Assembly: GCF_020034665.1 (NCBI RefSeq)
Contig: NZ_JAIQDI010000001.1
Location: forward strand, 3,410,001 to 3,474,000
DNA length: 64,000 bases
From: Niabella beijingensis
GTDB taxonomy: Bacteria; Bacteroidota; Bacteroidia; Chitinophagales; Chitinophagaceae
Direction: 5' to 3'
Positions 33,643-41,873 of this stretch are shown here, piece after piece. The notes under the pieces were generated by a model. The model was not told the DNA's origin, did not search any database, and was given only the letters and a program-made list of their open reading frames with translations. A program made the translations under genes and the position numbers. Position 1 is the first letter of the stretch. Each line of letters opens with the position of its first letter.

Positions 33643-34029
33643 AGTTAGATTCCGAAAGCACAGGGGTGCAGGAAACAAATATCGTAAAATATGAACAATA
33701 AAGTAAAAGAGCATCCGGGGAACTGCCGGTATTTGACAGTGATCAATTGCCGCCATCGTAACCGGGCTGATTTTTGAGGAGTTGACAGGGGGCGCAGGGG
33801 CGGTGGTCAGCCCACACAACCGTTTATATAAAAACAAATTTTGGAAGTTGAGAAAAATATTTTAATATCCCGGATATGTAGTACCTTTGCACGCACAAAT
33901 CGAAAACCGGTGCCGTAAGACCGGGGATCGAAAGCGTAAAACATACTGGTTTCCAGCATGTTCAAAACTTCTTCCCCCGGGCTTCGCTTGTTTTCGGGTT
34001 ATTGATATTTAAAACCGTTAAACAGTAGA
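33643..34029. other. Intergenic region with the queA leader
   Basis: A 387-base region between two divergent genes with no convincing protein gene. The right part holds a TACCTTTG promoter element and a roughly 135-base leader before queA containing several hairpins, such as an imperfect stem whose arms are ACATACTGG and CCAGCATGT. The left part is the promoter side of the zinc-ribbon operon. Confidence 0.6.
33882..33889 (+). promoter_or_regulatory. Candidate -7 promoter element of queA
   Basis: TACCTTTG, exact TAnnTTTG. It is 141 bases before the queA ATG, implying a long transcribed leader. Confidence 0.45.
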
Positions 34030-35079
34030 ATGAAGCTTTCACAATTTCAATTTGATTTACCGCTAAACCTTATTGCGCAACATCCCACCAAAAAGAGAGA
34101 AGATGCCCGCATGATGGTGGTACACCGCCAGACCGGACAGATGGAAAATAAGAACTTTCGGGACATTCTGGATTATTTCGATGACAAGGATGTTTTTGTG
34201 GTGAACAATACCAAGGTGTTTCCTGCCCGGATGTATGGCCGCAAAGAAAAAACCGGTGCCAAGATCGAGGTATTCCTTTTAAGAGAATTAAATAAGCAGA
34301 ACCGTCTTTGGGACGTGATCGTTGACCCGGCCCGCAAGATCCGGGTGGGCAATAAGCTGTATTTCGGAGAGAATGAAGAGCTGGTTGCCGAGGTGATCGA
34401 CAATACCACCAGCCGCGGACGTACCATCCGCTTCCTCTGGGAGGGATCAGAGGAAGGTTTTAAGGCACAACTGGAAGCCCTGGGAGAAACCCCGTTGCCG
34501 AAATATATCAAAAGAAAGCCGGATGATGAGGATAAAGAGCGCTATCAGACCGTTTATGCCAAACATGAAGGAGCCGTTGCTGCACCTACAGCAGGACTGC
34601 ATTTCAGCCGCGAGCTGATCAAGCGCCTGGAGATTAAAGGGATCCGTTTTGCTGAAGTGACCCTTCATACCGGACTGGGAACTTTCCGTCCGATTGAGGT
34701 GGAAGACCTGAGCAAGCACAAAATGGATGCAGAATATTATCATATCGACGACATGGCCTGCCGCATTGTGAACAAGGCAAAGGAAGGCGGCCGCCGTATC
34801 TGCTCTATCGGTACCACAACTATGCGGGCAATGGAATCCTCTTTTACCGCACAGAAATTGCTGAAACCTTCAGAAGGGTGGACCAATATGTTCATTCATC
34901 CTCCCTATGATTTTAATATTGCGAATGCGCTGGTGACCAATTTTCACCTGCCCAAGACCAGCCTGATGATCATGACCAGTGCTTTTGCGGGGTATGAGCT
35001 GACCATTGAGGCCTATAAAAAGGCGATAAAAGACAAGTACCGCTTCTTCAGCTACGGGGATGCGTTGCTGATCATCTGA
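34030..35079 (+). CDS. queA: S-adenosylmethionine:tRNA ribosyltransferase-isomerase
   Basis: Transfers and rearranges the ribose of S-adenosylmethionine onto preQ1 at the wobble base of tRNA to make epoxyqueuosine, the penultimate step of queuosine synthesis. Family landmarks: [12 protein letters not shown] at the start, [62 protein letters not shown], and [18 protein letters not shown] near the end. 349 residues, normal. It has a long structured leader and its own terminator. No other queuosine genes are nearby. Confidence 0.96.
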   Translation: MKLSQFQFDLPLNLIAQHPTKKREDARMMVVHRQTGQMENKNFRDILDYFDDKDVFVVNNTKVFPARMYGRKEKTGAKIEVFLLRELNKQNRLWDVIVDPARKIRVGNKLYFGENEELVAEVIDNTTSRGRTIRFLWEGSEEGFKAQLEALGETPLPKYIKRKPDDEDKERYQTVYAKHEGAVAAPTAGLHFSRELIKRLEIKGIRFAEVTLHTGLGTFRPIEVEDLSKHKMDAEYYHIDDMACRIVNKAKEGGRRICSIGTTTMRAMESSFTAQKLLKPSEGWTNMFIHPPYDFNIANALVTNFHLPKTSLMIMTSAFAGYELTIEAYKKAIKDKYRFFSYGDALLII

Positions 35080-35105
35080 TTTTTTAAGGAAAATACAATA
35101 TCGGA

Positions 35106-35130
35106 AGCAGGTCGCACGACCTGCTTTTTT
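35106..35130 (+). terminator. Terminator of queA
   Basis: A perfect 8-bp stem (35106-35113 with 35118-35125), 4-base loop, and T-run to 35130, 27 bases after the queA stop. Confidence 0.85.
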
Positions 35131-35175
35131 ATTACAGGAATTACAGGGTGCCTGCTTGACGGCCCGGATGAACCA

Positions 35176-35200
35176 TAAAAAAAGCAGGCCCCGGGCCTGC
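35176..35200 (-). terminator. Terminator of the LytM-domain gene
   Basis: A 7-bp stem (35184-35190 with 35194-35200) and tight loop, followed on the minus strand by U from the A-tract at 35177-35183. It is 27 bases past the stop of the gene at 35227. Confidence 0.75.
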
Positions 35201-35226
35201 CTTTCCTTTTATTATTCCTGCTTTTA

Positions 35227-36117
35227 TTATTGTGTCATCGGAACAAACCAGGTTTTGGGGTCCAGGTTCCTGTCGTCAAACATCAGGATAAAATCCAGTT
35301 TCCCGTAACCGGTTTCATCATCACGCCCCACGGTGCCGATCATCTGGCCGGTCTTTACTTTTGATCCCTTTACAACGGCAGAACTTGCAAGGTTGCTGTA
35401 GGCGGTAACATACCGTCCGTGACGTACCACCACATAAAACATCCCGCCGAGCTTGGAAACACTGATCACATCCCCTTCAAAAACGGCTTTTACCGGTGTA
35501 TTCACCGGGGCGGAGAACGTACAGCCGGGATTATCACCCACAATATCCGGTCCGGAGCCTTCAATTTTAAACCGCCCGAAACCCTGTGTAACCGTGCCTT
35601 TTTCAAGCGGGTAGGGGATCTGCCCGCGGTACAATCCGAAATCGCCGGTCAGAGCAGCATTGCTTACCGGGAAAGCGGCATGGTGCTGCGGGGGAAGTGT
35701 GGGGTATTGCCGCTGGGGTGCCGGTTCCGGTGGCGGCTCGTTTGTTTGTTTGGCTACCGGGGGGGCATCGGTTTCGGGGTGGTAATAATGATCCCTTAAG
35801 GTCTCAATGGCTTTTTTGATGCGGCCGACCTCCCGGTCATTGTCCTGGCTCTCTTCCAGATTAAAGAAGCCCGGCTGACGCGACATGCTGACGATATAGC
35901 GCTCCTGTCCTTCGATCTTGCGGTTGAGTGTTGTCAGCTGGACCATCGCCTCCCTTGAAACCGTCCTGGTACTGTTATAGGTCCGTTGTATCTCGTTCAC
36001 CTCATTCAGGATCGTTGCCCGCTCTTTGCGCAAGGTAGTTTTGATGTCGTCCTGGGCAAATCCGGTTCCGCTTATCAATACAAAGCCCACCCAAAGCCAA
36101 TTTTTTATCTTAAACAT
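35227..36117 (-). CDS. EnvC-like murein hydrolase activator with degenerate LytM (M23) domain
   Basis: A 296-residue periplasmic protein: signal peptide (to GTGFAQ), a coiled-coil region (residues 25-110), a Pro/Gln-rich linker, then an M23-type domain. In EnvC the coiled coil and a LytM domain that lacks zinc ligands activate amidases at the septum. Here too the zinc ligands are missing: the first His-x3-Asp site reads GSGPDI without the His, and the final HLHF is replaced by GKLDF, although VVRHGRYVTAYSNL is kept. It is therefore more likely a regulator than an enzyme. It starts 25 bases after the DUF4292 gene on the same strand, probably co-transcribed. Confidence 0.85.
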   Translation of the reverse strand: MFKIKNWLWVGFVLISGTGFAQDDIKTTLRKERATILNEVNEIQRTYNSTRTVSREAMVQLTTLNRKIEGQERYIVSMSRQPGFFNLEESQDNDREVGRIKKAIETLRDHYYHPETDAPPVAKQTNEPPPEPAPQRQYPTLPPQHHAAFPVSNAALTGDFGLYRGQIPYPLEKGTVTQGFGRFKIEGSGPDIVGDNPGCTFSAPVNTPVKAVFEGDVISVSKLGGMFYVVVRHGRYVTAYSNLASSAVVKGSKVKTGQMIGTVGRDDETGYGKLDFILMFDDRNLDPKTWFVPMTQ

Positions 36118-36142
36118 AAAGCATTCGAAGTTTTTTAGCAGG

Positions 36143-36973
36143 CTACTTTTTTACCTTGTAACCCTTTGGTACCGAGAATGGCGTATTTAACGCTTCATCA
36201 AAGGTGTATGATTTATAGTCCAGTTGAATTTCTATATCTGTTTTATATTTTACATTTATGGTTCTTGATTTCGGGAACTGGGCATTGGCCACTTTCTCAT
36301 AGCTGCCATAAGTCAGTTCCGCAGAACGGTTCCTGCCGGCATCCACGTCTTCCAGTTTGCTTACCGCCGGCAAATAATCGGGCAACATGGCATTGAGCAG
36401 GTTCCTGAAAAATTTTGTGCGGCTGGTAACCTGGAGGGTATCATCCAGTTTGGTGTAACTGCTGTTGGTTTTGTCGATAAAGACCGGATTTCCTACCAGA
36501 AGGTCCTGGAGGGTACCCAAATCAAGCGGCAGTCCCAGTTGCTCCTGTAAATAAACGTAGCTGGAGGAAATATATTGTTTGTTCAGCTTATTAATTATAC
36601 GAACAGAATCCTGTGTGATGATCCCCCTGGCCACTTCGATGCCCAGCGGTCCGATCACGGATGCCCAGATGAGGCTGTCCTTATGGATCTGAAGCTTGAT
36701 ATCAAAGTTCTTTGTGTCGCCCTTTGCCTTATAGGTAACACCCGCCCGGCCGGAAAACGTGTTGTATTCGATATGATTGAGCTTTTCGAGAACAACCGAA
36801 ATGCTTTCCATAGCCGCCGCGGTATCCTTTTTCTCATCAGTATCCTCTGTGGAAGCGGTTTCCACCTTTACGGAAGAATCCGCAACCGGGGGGGCAGTGC
36901 GCTGTGCCTTTTTTGCCGAATTACAGGAGGCCAGGATAAGAGCGGTGGCTAAAAACAGGGTAAAGTATTTCAT
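36143..36973 (-). CDS. DUF4292 lipoprotein (LolA/LppX-like fold)
   Basis: A 276-residue lipoprotein (ILASC, Cys17) with an acidic linker and a DUF4292 domain. It is predicted to adopt the LolA/LppX half-barrel that binds lipid or lipoprotein, in line with strands such as FDIKLQIHKDSLIWASVIG and PLGIEVARGIITQDSVRII. Ends with GYKVKK. The order DUF4292 then M23/LytM protein is common in Bacteroidota, often near a TPR or dut gene. The dUTPase gene lies 93 bases upstream on the same strand. Confidence 0.85.
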   Translation of the reverse strand: MKYFTLFLATALILASCNSAKKAQRTAPPVADSSVKVETASTEDTDEKKDTAAAMESISVVLEKLNHIEYNTFSGRAGVTYKAKGDTKNFDIKLQIHKDSLIWASVIGPLGIEVARGIITQDSVRIINKLNKQYISSSYVYLQEQLGLPLDLGTLQDLLVGNPVFIDKTNSSYTKLDDTLQVTSRTKFFRNLLNAMLPDYLPAVSKLEDVDAGRNRSAELTYGSYEKVANAQFPKSRTINVKYKTDIEIQLDYKSYTFDEALNTPFSVPKGYKVKK

Positions 36974-37066
36974 CTGTTATTGTTTCTTGTGTGTTGAAAA
37001 GAAAACCCGGCCTGGCAGCTATTTATTACAATAGCCGGTCGGCGCTGTTTATTGTTTAGAATGCGA

Positions 37067-37510
37067 TTATTGCTTGCCGGTATGGCCAAATCCTCCTGCC
37101 GCCCTTACGGTTTCACTCAGGGAGGCGGTTTCCACCCATCCTGCCTTTTCCACTTTTTGCACTACCAGCTGGGCAACGCGGTCTCCGTGCTGAATTACCT
37201 GCTCTTCGTTGGAAAGATTGATCAATATTACTTTTACCTCTCCCCGGTAATCGGCATCGATGGTCCCCGGCGTGTTCAAACAGGTAAGCCCCTGCTTGAT
37301 GGCCAGGCCGCTGCGGGGTCGTACCTGTACTTCATATCCTTCAGGTATCTCCATAAAAATGCCAGTGGGGATCAATGCCCGTTCCAGGGATTTTAAGGTA
37401 ACGGGGGCTTCCAGATGTGCTCTGATATCCATACCGGAGGCGCCGGTTGTTGCATAACCGGGTAACGGATTGGATGACTGATTGATGATCTTTATTTCAA
37501 TTGAGGCCAT
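37067..37510 (-). CDS. dut: dUTP diphosphatase
   Basis: Hydrolyses dUTP to dUMP, keeping uracil out of DNA and supplying dTMP synthesis. Trimeric dUTPase motifs: ASGMDIRA (1), RPRSGLAIKQG (2), TIDADYRGEVKVI (3, with the Tyr and Asp of the uracil pocket), RVAQLVV (4), and AGGFGHTG (5). In motif 5 the usual Arg-Gly is AlaGly, a mild variation. 147 residues, normal. Confidence 0.95.
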   Translation of the reverse strand: MASIEIKIINQSSNPLPGYATTGASGMDIRAHLEAPVTLKSLERALIPTGIFMEIPEGYEVQVRPRSGLAIKQGLTCLNTPGTIDADYRGEVKVILINLSNEEQVIQHGDRVAQLVVQKVEKAGWVETASLSETVRAAGGFGHTGKQ

Positions 37511-37515
37511 TGCGG

Positions 37516-37523
37516 CAAAGTTA
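37516..37523 (-). promoter_or_regulatory. Candidate -7 promoter element of dut
   Basis: Minus-strand TAACTTTG, exact TAnnTTTG, only 5 bases before the dut ATG. No -33 box is clear. Confidence 0.35.
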
Positions 37524-37579
37524 AAAGCTTCCTACGAATATCTTACTACTTTAACATTCGCCGGCAGCCGGATGAAAAT

Positions 37580-38059
37580 TTATATTTTTTGTAACAAAAC
37601 GGTGGCCATCGCCATCAGCCCTTCTTCACGGCCGATAGCGCCCATTTCCTCGGTGGTAGTGGCTTTTACGGAGATATCGGCAACGGAGACGGCCAGTATA
37701 CCGGCGATCGTTTCCTGCATGGTAGGGACGTATTTTTTTATCTTGGGCTCCTGCAGGCAGAGGGTGCTGTCCACATTCACCACCTGGTACCCTTTTTCTG
37801 TAATGAGCCGCATTGTTTCCGTTAAAAGGATCTTACTGTCGATGTCCTTATACCGGGGATCATTATTGGGAAAGTGCACGCCTATATCGCCCAGACTTAA
37901 TGCGCCCAGCAATGCATCGCAGATGGCATGCAGCAATACGTCCGCGTCGCTGTGGCCCAATGCACCTTTATGATGCGGTATCTGAATACCGCCGATCCAT
38001 AATGCGCGTCCTTCCGCAAACTGGTGGAAATCGATCCCTGATCCGATTCTGAATGACAT
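37580..38059 (-). CDS. ispF: 2-C-methyl-D-erythritol 2,4-cyclodiphosphate synthase
   Basis: Forms the cyclic diphosphate intermediate of the MEP isoprenoid pathway, releasing CMP. Metal-binding Asp10 and His12 are in SGIDFHQF; the third ligand is in LGHSDADVLLHAICDALLGA. EEGLMAMATVLL forms the trimer contact near the C-terminus. 159 residues, normal. It starts 4 bases downstream of the hydrolase gene's stop codon. Confidence 0.95.
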   Translation of the reverse strand: MSFRIGSGIDFHQFAEGRALWIGGIQIPHHKGALGHSDADVLLHAICDALLGALSLGDIGVHFPNNDPRYKDIDSKILLTETMRLITEKGYQVVNVDSTLCLQEPKIKKYVPTMQETIAGILAVSVADISVKATTTEEMGAIGREEGLMAMATVLLQKI

Positions 38060-38063
38060 ATAT

Positions 38064-39065
38064 TTATTTTTTTAACCATTTGAGCCAGTCACCGGCAACC
38101 TTGTTCCAGTTGAATGCCTCATAATTTATATTCCCTTCACGGTCAACGGGAAAATAATTGTGTTCGGTGCCAATATAAGTATTAAATACAATATTCTTCT
38201 TTTTTAACCGGATGCATTCCACCCGGAAATAATCGTTGAAAGGCGTACACCAGTCCCTGCTGCCATAAGATACCAGCACCGGGATCTTCAGCGTGAGTAA
38301 ACGCGGGAGCAACGGAGCTGAAAATTCAACCAATGATTTATTGGTATCGCCTTTGCCATAATTTATTTTTTCCGGTTCGCGGGTCGCCTGCTCCCAAAGC
38401 TGAAAGACGTTCTCTGCCTGAGCACTGCTATCCTTTTCAAAAAAACGGGCAGGGCCGATCATATTCATGATCCTTCCAATGGGATTTCCACCGGAATAGA
38501 TCAGATGCGTTACTCTTTTATTGGTAAAGGCCACTTCAGCGCTGATGGTACTGCCTTCGGAATGTCCAGCAACAATGAGTTCCCGGGGATCAATAAAAGG
38601 CAGGGATTGCAAGTAGCGGATGATATGATTCGCTCTTTGTGTATAATAGCTGAGCAAGTTTCTTTCCGCATAGTTTAAAGGTATATTACCGGCACTGTCC
38701 AGGTACATCATATTTGCTCCCAGCTCTTTTTTATCAGCAATAACCGGAATATACGGCTTGCCTATAATGACCAGATGATAAAATACAGCAAGGCTGTCCG
38801 TATGGAAGGGGAAAACACTATAGCTGGCAGCACCATCTGTTTTGATCAGCGGCTGGGGCTGGCTTCCCTGGAAAAACAGGAACAACGGCTTTTTTATTTT
38901 TTCTTCCCCCTTCTTTGATTTGATCAGCAGATCGACCGGGTCGCCCCGGAAGGTTGTTTGTATATAACGGTATCCAAAATCTTCCGGCGTTTTTGCCTGG
39001 GCAAAAAGGAGGATACCAATACTCAGTACGGCTGACAGCAGGAATGCTTTTCGTAAGAAATACAT
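38064..39065 (-). CDS. Secreted alpha/beta hydrolase / acyl-CoA thioester hydrolase-like protein
   Basis: A 333-residue protein with a signal peptide (ending FAQA, residue 24). The nucleophile elbow is GHSEGS with Ser169, the acid may be Asp in YGSRDWCTPF, and the His in GTEHNYFP. An LFLFFQGSQPQP oxyanion loop and an unusual long cap distinguish it from the hydrolase at 5532. Substrate unknown. It precedes ispF with a 4-base gap, so the two are probably transcribed together, although their functions do not obviously link. Confidence 0.8.
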   Translation of the reverse strand: MYFLRKAFLLSAVLSIGILLFAQAKTPEDFGYRYIQTTFRGDPVDLLIKSKKGEEKIKKPLFLFFQGSQPQPLIKTDGAASYSVFPFHTDSLAVFYHLVIIGKPYIPVIADKKELGANMMYLDSAGNIPLNYAERNLLSYYTQRANHIIRYLQSLPFIDPRELIVAGHSEGSTISAEVAFTNKRVTHLIYSGGNPIGRIMNMIGPARFFEKDSSAQAENVFQLWEQATREPEKINYGKGDTNKSLVEFSAPLLPRLLTLKIPVLVSYGSRDWCTPFNDYFRVECIRLKKKNIVFNTYIGTEHNYFPVDREGNINYEAFNWNKVAGDWLKWLKK

Positions 39066-39142
39066 TGAAACAGGTATTTGAGCAATAAAAATAATTGTTT
39101 TTCAGAAGCAGCAACCCGTAGGGGTTTTCTTATTTTTGTTTG

Positions 39143-40426
39143 ATGAATACGGCAGCTTTATACCAGGTATACCTGAGCCATCCCCATGTGCAGACCGATA
39201 CGCGCAGGATACAGGAGGGGGAATTGTTTTTCGCACTGAAGGGCCCGAATTTTAACGGCAACCGGTTTGCGCAGCAGGCCGTGGATGCCGGTGCCGCAAA
39301 AGTGATCATTGATGAAGCCGCATATGAGATACCGGGAAAAACGATCCTGGTTCCGGATGTATTGCATGCATTGCAGCAGCTGGCGGCTCACCATCGCGCG
39401 CAGTTTCCGTTCCCCGTAATTGCCATAACCGGCAGTAATGGAAAGACCACCACCAAAGAGCTGATCCATGCAGTGCTGAGTACTACCTATAAGACCTATA
39501 CCACAACAGGGAATCTCAATAACCATATCGGGGTGCCGCTCACCCTGCTGAAGATTAAAAATGATGTGCAGCTGGCCGTGATCGAAATGGGCGCCAACCA
39601 CCTGGAGGAGATAAAAGGATACTGTGCGGTGGCCCGGCCCACGCATGGCCTGATCACCAATGCAGGTAAGGCCCACCTGGAGGGTTTTGGCAGCGTAGAA
39701 GGCGTAAAGAAAGGGAAGGGTGAGCTGTATGATTTTTTAAGAGAGCGCGGCGACGGGACGGCTTTTGTGATGTGGGATTATGATTATCTCCGGGAAATGA
39801 GCCGCGGTATTCCCCGGATCGTGCGTTATGGCACTACGGATGCAGATATAAAAGGTAATGCCACAGGCAATGGTGGTTTTCTTACGGTTGAACTGGAGCA
39901 ACCGTTCACTGCCCCTATTAACACCCAGCTGGTGGGTGATTACAACCTGCCCAATGTTCTGGCAGCGGTAGCAGTAGGAGCGCATTTTGATGTACCGCCG
40001 GACAAGATCAGAAAAGCGATTGAACACTATACGCCTTCCAACAGTCGCAGCCAGCTGATGGAAAAAGGCAGCAATAAGATCATACTGGATGCTTACAATG
40101 CTAACCCCAGCAGTATGAAGCTGGCCATTGAGAACCTCGCCAAAATGGAAGGGGAGAAAAAAATACTGATGCTGGGTGCCATGGCGGAAATGGGAGCCGC
40201 CACGGAGACAGAGCACCGGCATATTGTGCAGCTGATCGAACAACACGCCTGGAATGATGTGATCCTGGTGGGGAAACCCTTTGAACGCTATAAGGAGCAG
40301 TTCCGTTATTTTGAAACTTCCGGTGAAGCGGCCGAGTGGGTACGGGAACATAAACCAGAAAATGCTTTGCTGCTGGTTAAGGGAAGCCGGAGCTCACAGA
40401 TGGAGAAGGTGGTGGAAGGGATGTGA
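39143..40426 (+). CDS. murF: UDP-N-acetylmuramoyl-tripeptide--D-alanyl-D-alanine ligase
   Basis: Adds D-Ala-D-Ala to UDP-MurNAc-tripeptide, the last cytoplasmic step of peptidoglycan precursor assembly. N-terminal uridine-binding domain with TDTRRIQEGELFFALKG, ATP-binding loop AITGSNGKTTTKELI, carboxylated-lysine region and EMGANHLEEI, then ILDAYNANPSSMKLAIENL in the C-terminal ligase domain. 427 residues from the ATG at 39143 (an in-frame TTG at 39140 is not needed). A TATTTTTG element at 39131-39138 lies only 4 bases upstream, so the message may be nearly leaderless. Confidence 0.95.
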   Translation: MNTAALYQVYLSHPHVQTDTRRIQEGELFFALKGPNFNGNRFAQQAVDAGAAKVIIDEAAYEIPGKTILVPDVLHALQQLAAHHRAQFPFPVIAITGSNGKTTTKELIHAVLSTTYKTYTTTGNLNNHIGVPLTLLKIKNDVQLAVIEMGANHLEEIKGYCAVARPTHGLITNAGKAHLEGFGSVEGVKKGKGELYDFLRERGDGTAFVMWDYDYLREMSRGIPRIVRYGTTDADIKGNATGNGGFLTVELEQPFTAPINTQLVGDYNLPNVLAAVAVGAHFDVPPDKIRKAIEHYTPSNSRSQLMEKGSNKIILDAYNANPSSMKLAIENLAKMEGEKKILMLGAMAEMGAATETEHRHIVQLIEQHAWNDVILVGKPFERYKEQFRYFETSGEAAEWVREHKPENALLLVKGSRSSQMEKVVEGM

Positions 40427-40471
40427 GTAAAGGTGAGATTTGGGAGGGGAGAAATGAGGCCTGAGATGGGA

Positions 40472-40590
40472 TTTCAGCCGTTAGCGATCAGCGATCAGCT
40501 TTGGAAAAACGGGAAAGCTGTTACATCCGCTCTGTTGTTAATCTGATAGCTTCCAGCTGACTGCTGCCGGCTGAAAGCTTACTGCTGATC
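40472..40590. repeat. Degenerate 7-base periodic repeat after murF
   Basis: Two heptad runs: TTTCAGC, CGTTAGC, GATCAGC, GATCAGC (40472-40499) and GCTTCCA, GCTGACT, GCTGCCG, GCTGAAA, GCTTACT, GCTGATC (40549-40590). GC recurs every seven bases. This fills most of the gap before the DUF983 gene. Confidence 0.65.
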
Positions 40591-40594
40591 GTCG

Positions 40595-40602
40595 TACCTT
40601 TG
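40595..40602 (+). promoter_or_regulatory. Candidate -7 promoter element of the DUF983 gene
   Basis: TACCTTTG, exact TAnnTTTG, 18 bases before the ATG at 40621, directly after the heptad repeat. Confidence 0.45.
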
Positions 40603-40620
40603 CAGCAAAATGATCTAGTT

Positions 40621-41079
40621 ATGGAGCCGGAAAAAAGCAGCAGGGGCTACCTGGCAACAGTATTCGGGTGCTATTGTCCGCGCTGCCGGGAGGGGAAGTT
40701 GTTTGAAAAGCCTTTTGCCCTCCGGTTAAAGGGCGTGCTGAAGATGAACAGGTATTGTCCTGTATGCGGCCAGGCGACAGAAATAGAAGTGGGCTTTTAT
40801 TACGGAACAGGCTATGTGAGTTATTTTATAGCGGTTTTCCTTACGGTGTTCAGCGCGGTACTCTGGTGGCTGATCATCGGTTTTTCCACCAGTGACAACC
40901 GGTTTATTTACTGGCTTATATTTAATTCTGTTGCCCTTATTTGCCTGCAACCCTGGCTGATGCGCTTTTCCCGAAGCCTGTGGCTGTCGTGGTTCGTGAA
41001 ATATGATCCCGACTGGCGCCACACAAAACCTGATGATGTTTCAGAACGCATGAATGAGGAACAGGGGAATAATTGGTGA
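40621..41079 (+). CDS. DUF983 membrane protein
   Basis: A 152-residue inner-membrane protein with two CxxC pairs (CYCPRC, CPVCG) that may bind a metal, then two membrane segments (residues about 65-90 and 97-117) and a charged tail ending in HTKPDDVSERM. The pattern GCYCPRCREGKLF plus YGTGYVSY is characteristic of DUF983. Function unknown. An in-frame TTG at 40600 is discounted in favour of the ATG, which fits the promoter element. Confidence 0.85.
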   Translation: MEPEKSSRGYLATVFGCYCPRCREGKLFEKPFALRLKGVLKMNRYCPVCGQATEIEVGFYYGTGYVSYFIAVFLTVFSAVLWWLIIGFSTSDNRFIYWLIFNSVALICLQPWLMRFSRSLWLSWFVKYDPDWRHTKPDDVSERMNEEQGNNW

Positions 41080-41084
41080 TTGAG

Positions 41085-41210
41085 TGTCAGCTATCAGCCA
41101 TCAGCTTTCAGACCGGTCTTTTGATGGTGGAATTTGTATCTTGAGATTTGATATTTAGTATTTAGAGTTTAGTACTTAGAATTTAAGATGTAGAATTTCG
41201 TACTTTACAA
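41085..41210. repeat. Degenerate 7-base periodic repeats before the TRIC channel gene
   Basis: A short run TGTCAGC, TATCAGC, CATCAGC, TTTCAGA (41085-41112), then an AT-rich run from 41141: TTGAGAT, TTGATAT, TTAGTAT, TTAGAGT, TTAGTAC, TTAGAAT, TTAAGAT, GTAGAAT, to 41210. The phase is strict at 7 bases in each run. Confidence 0.7.
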
Positions 41211-41211
41211 T

Positions 41212-41823
41212 ATGTTCTCCAATACCTCGGAAGTCATAGAAATACTGGGAACCATTGCTTTTGCCATATCCGGAACTTTTTCTGCGATGCAGCGAAAGCT
41301 GGATGTATTCGGGGTGCTGATCATTGCTTTTGTAACATCGGTAGGGGGTGGCACCATCCGCGACCTGCTGATCGGGGATACGCCGGTGGCCTGGATGCGG
41401 GACGTACAGGTATGCCTGGTGATCCTGGTGACATCCATTGCTGCCATTATTTTTAAGACCTATATCCGCAAGCTGAAAGTGACCCTTTTCCTGTTCGACA
41501 GCCTGGGCCTTGGATTGTTTACAGTAGTAGGCTTGCAAAAAGGGATCAACTTCGGGCTGAACCCGGGCATCTGTATTGCACTGGGCACTATTACCGGCTG
41601 CTTTGGAGGTATTATCCGGGACATACTTTTAAACACGATCCCGCTGATCTTCCGGAGAGAGATCTACGCTACGGTCTGCATCTTTGGCGGGGTTGTTTAC
41701 CTACTGTTGCTGCACTTTAATGTAAATACGGATATCAGTAAGTTTATCGTAATAGCAATCATTGTTGCCACCAGGATCATTGTGGTACAGCACCGCCTGT
41801 CCTTCCCGCGGATGCGCTACTGA
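41212..41823 (+). CDS. Trimeric intracellular cation (TRIC) channel family protein
   Basis: A 203-residue membrane protein of the bacterial TRIC family (formerly UPF0126/YicG), a homotrimeric cation channel. It has seven membrane helices and the internal duplication: VGGGTIRDLLIG in the first half and CFGGIIRDILLN in the second, the paired Gly-Gly plus RD motifs of the family. The start codon follows directly on the heptad repeat. Single gene, convergent with the CDP-alcohol phosphatidyltransferase gene. Confidence 0.9.
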   Translation: MFSNTSEVIEILGTIAFAISGTFSAMQRKLDVFGVLIIAFVTSVGGGTIRDLLIGDTPVAWMRDVQVCLVILVTSIAAIIFKTYIRKLKVTLFLFDSLGLGLFTVVGLQKGINFGLNPGICIALGTITGCFGGIIRDILLNTIPLIFRREIYATVCIFGGVVYLLLLHFNVNTDISKFIVIAIIVATRIIVVQHRLSFPRMRY

Positions 41824-41873
41824 TACCGCGTCGGCCGGGTGCAAAGACCGGAAAATAGTTGTTCAGCCCGGTA

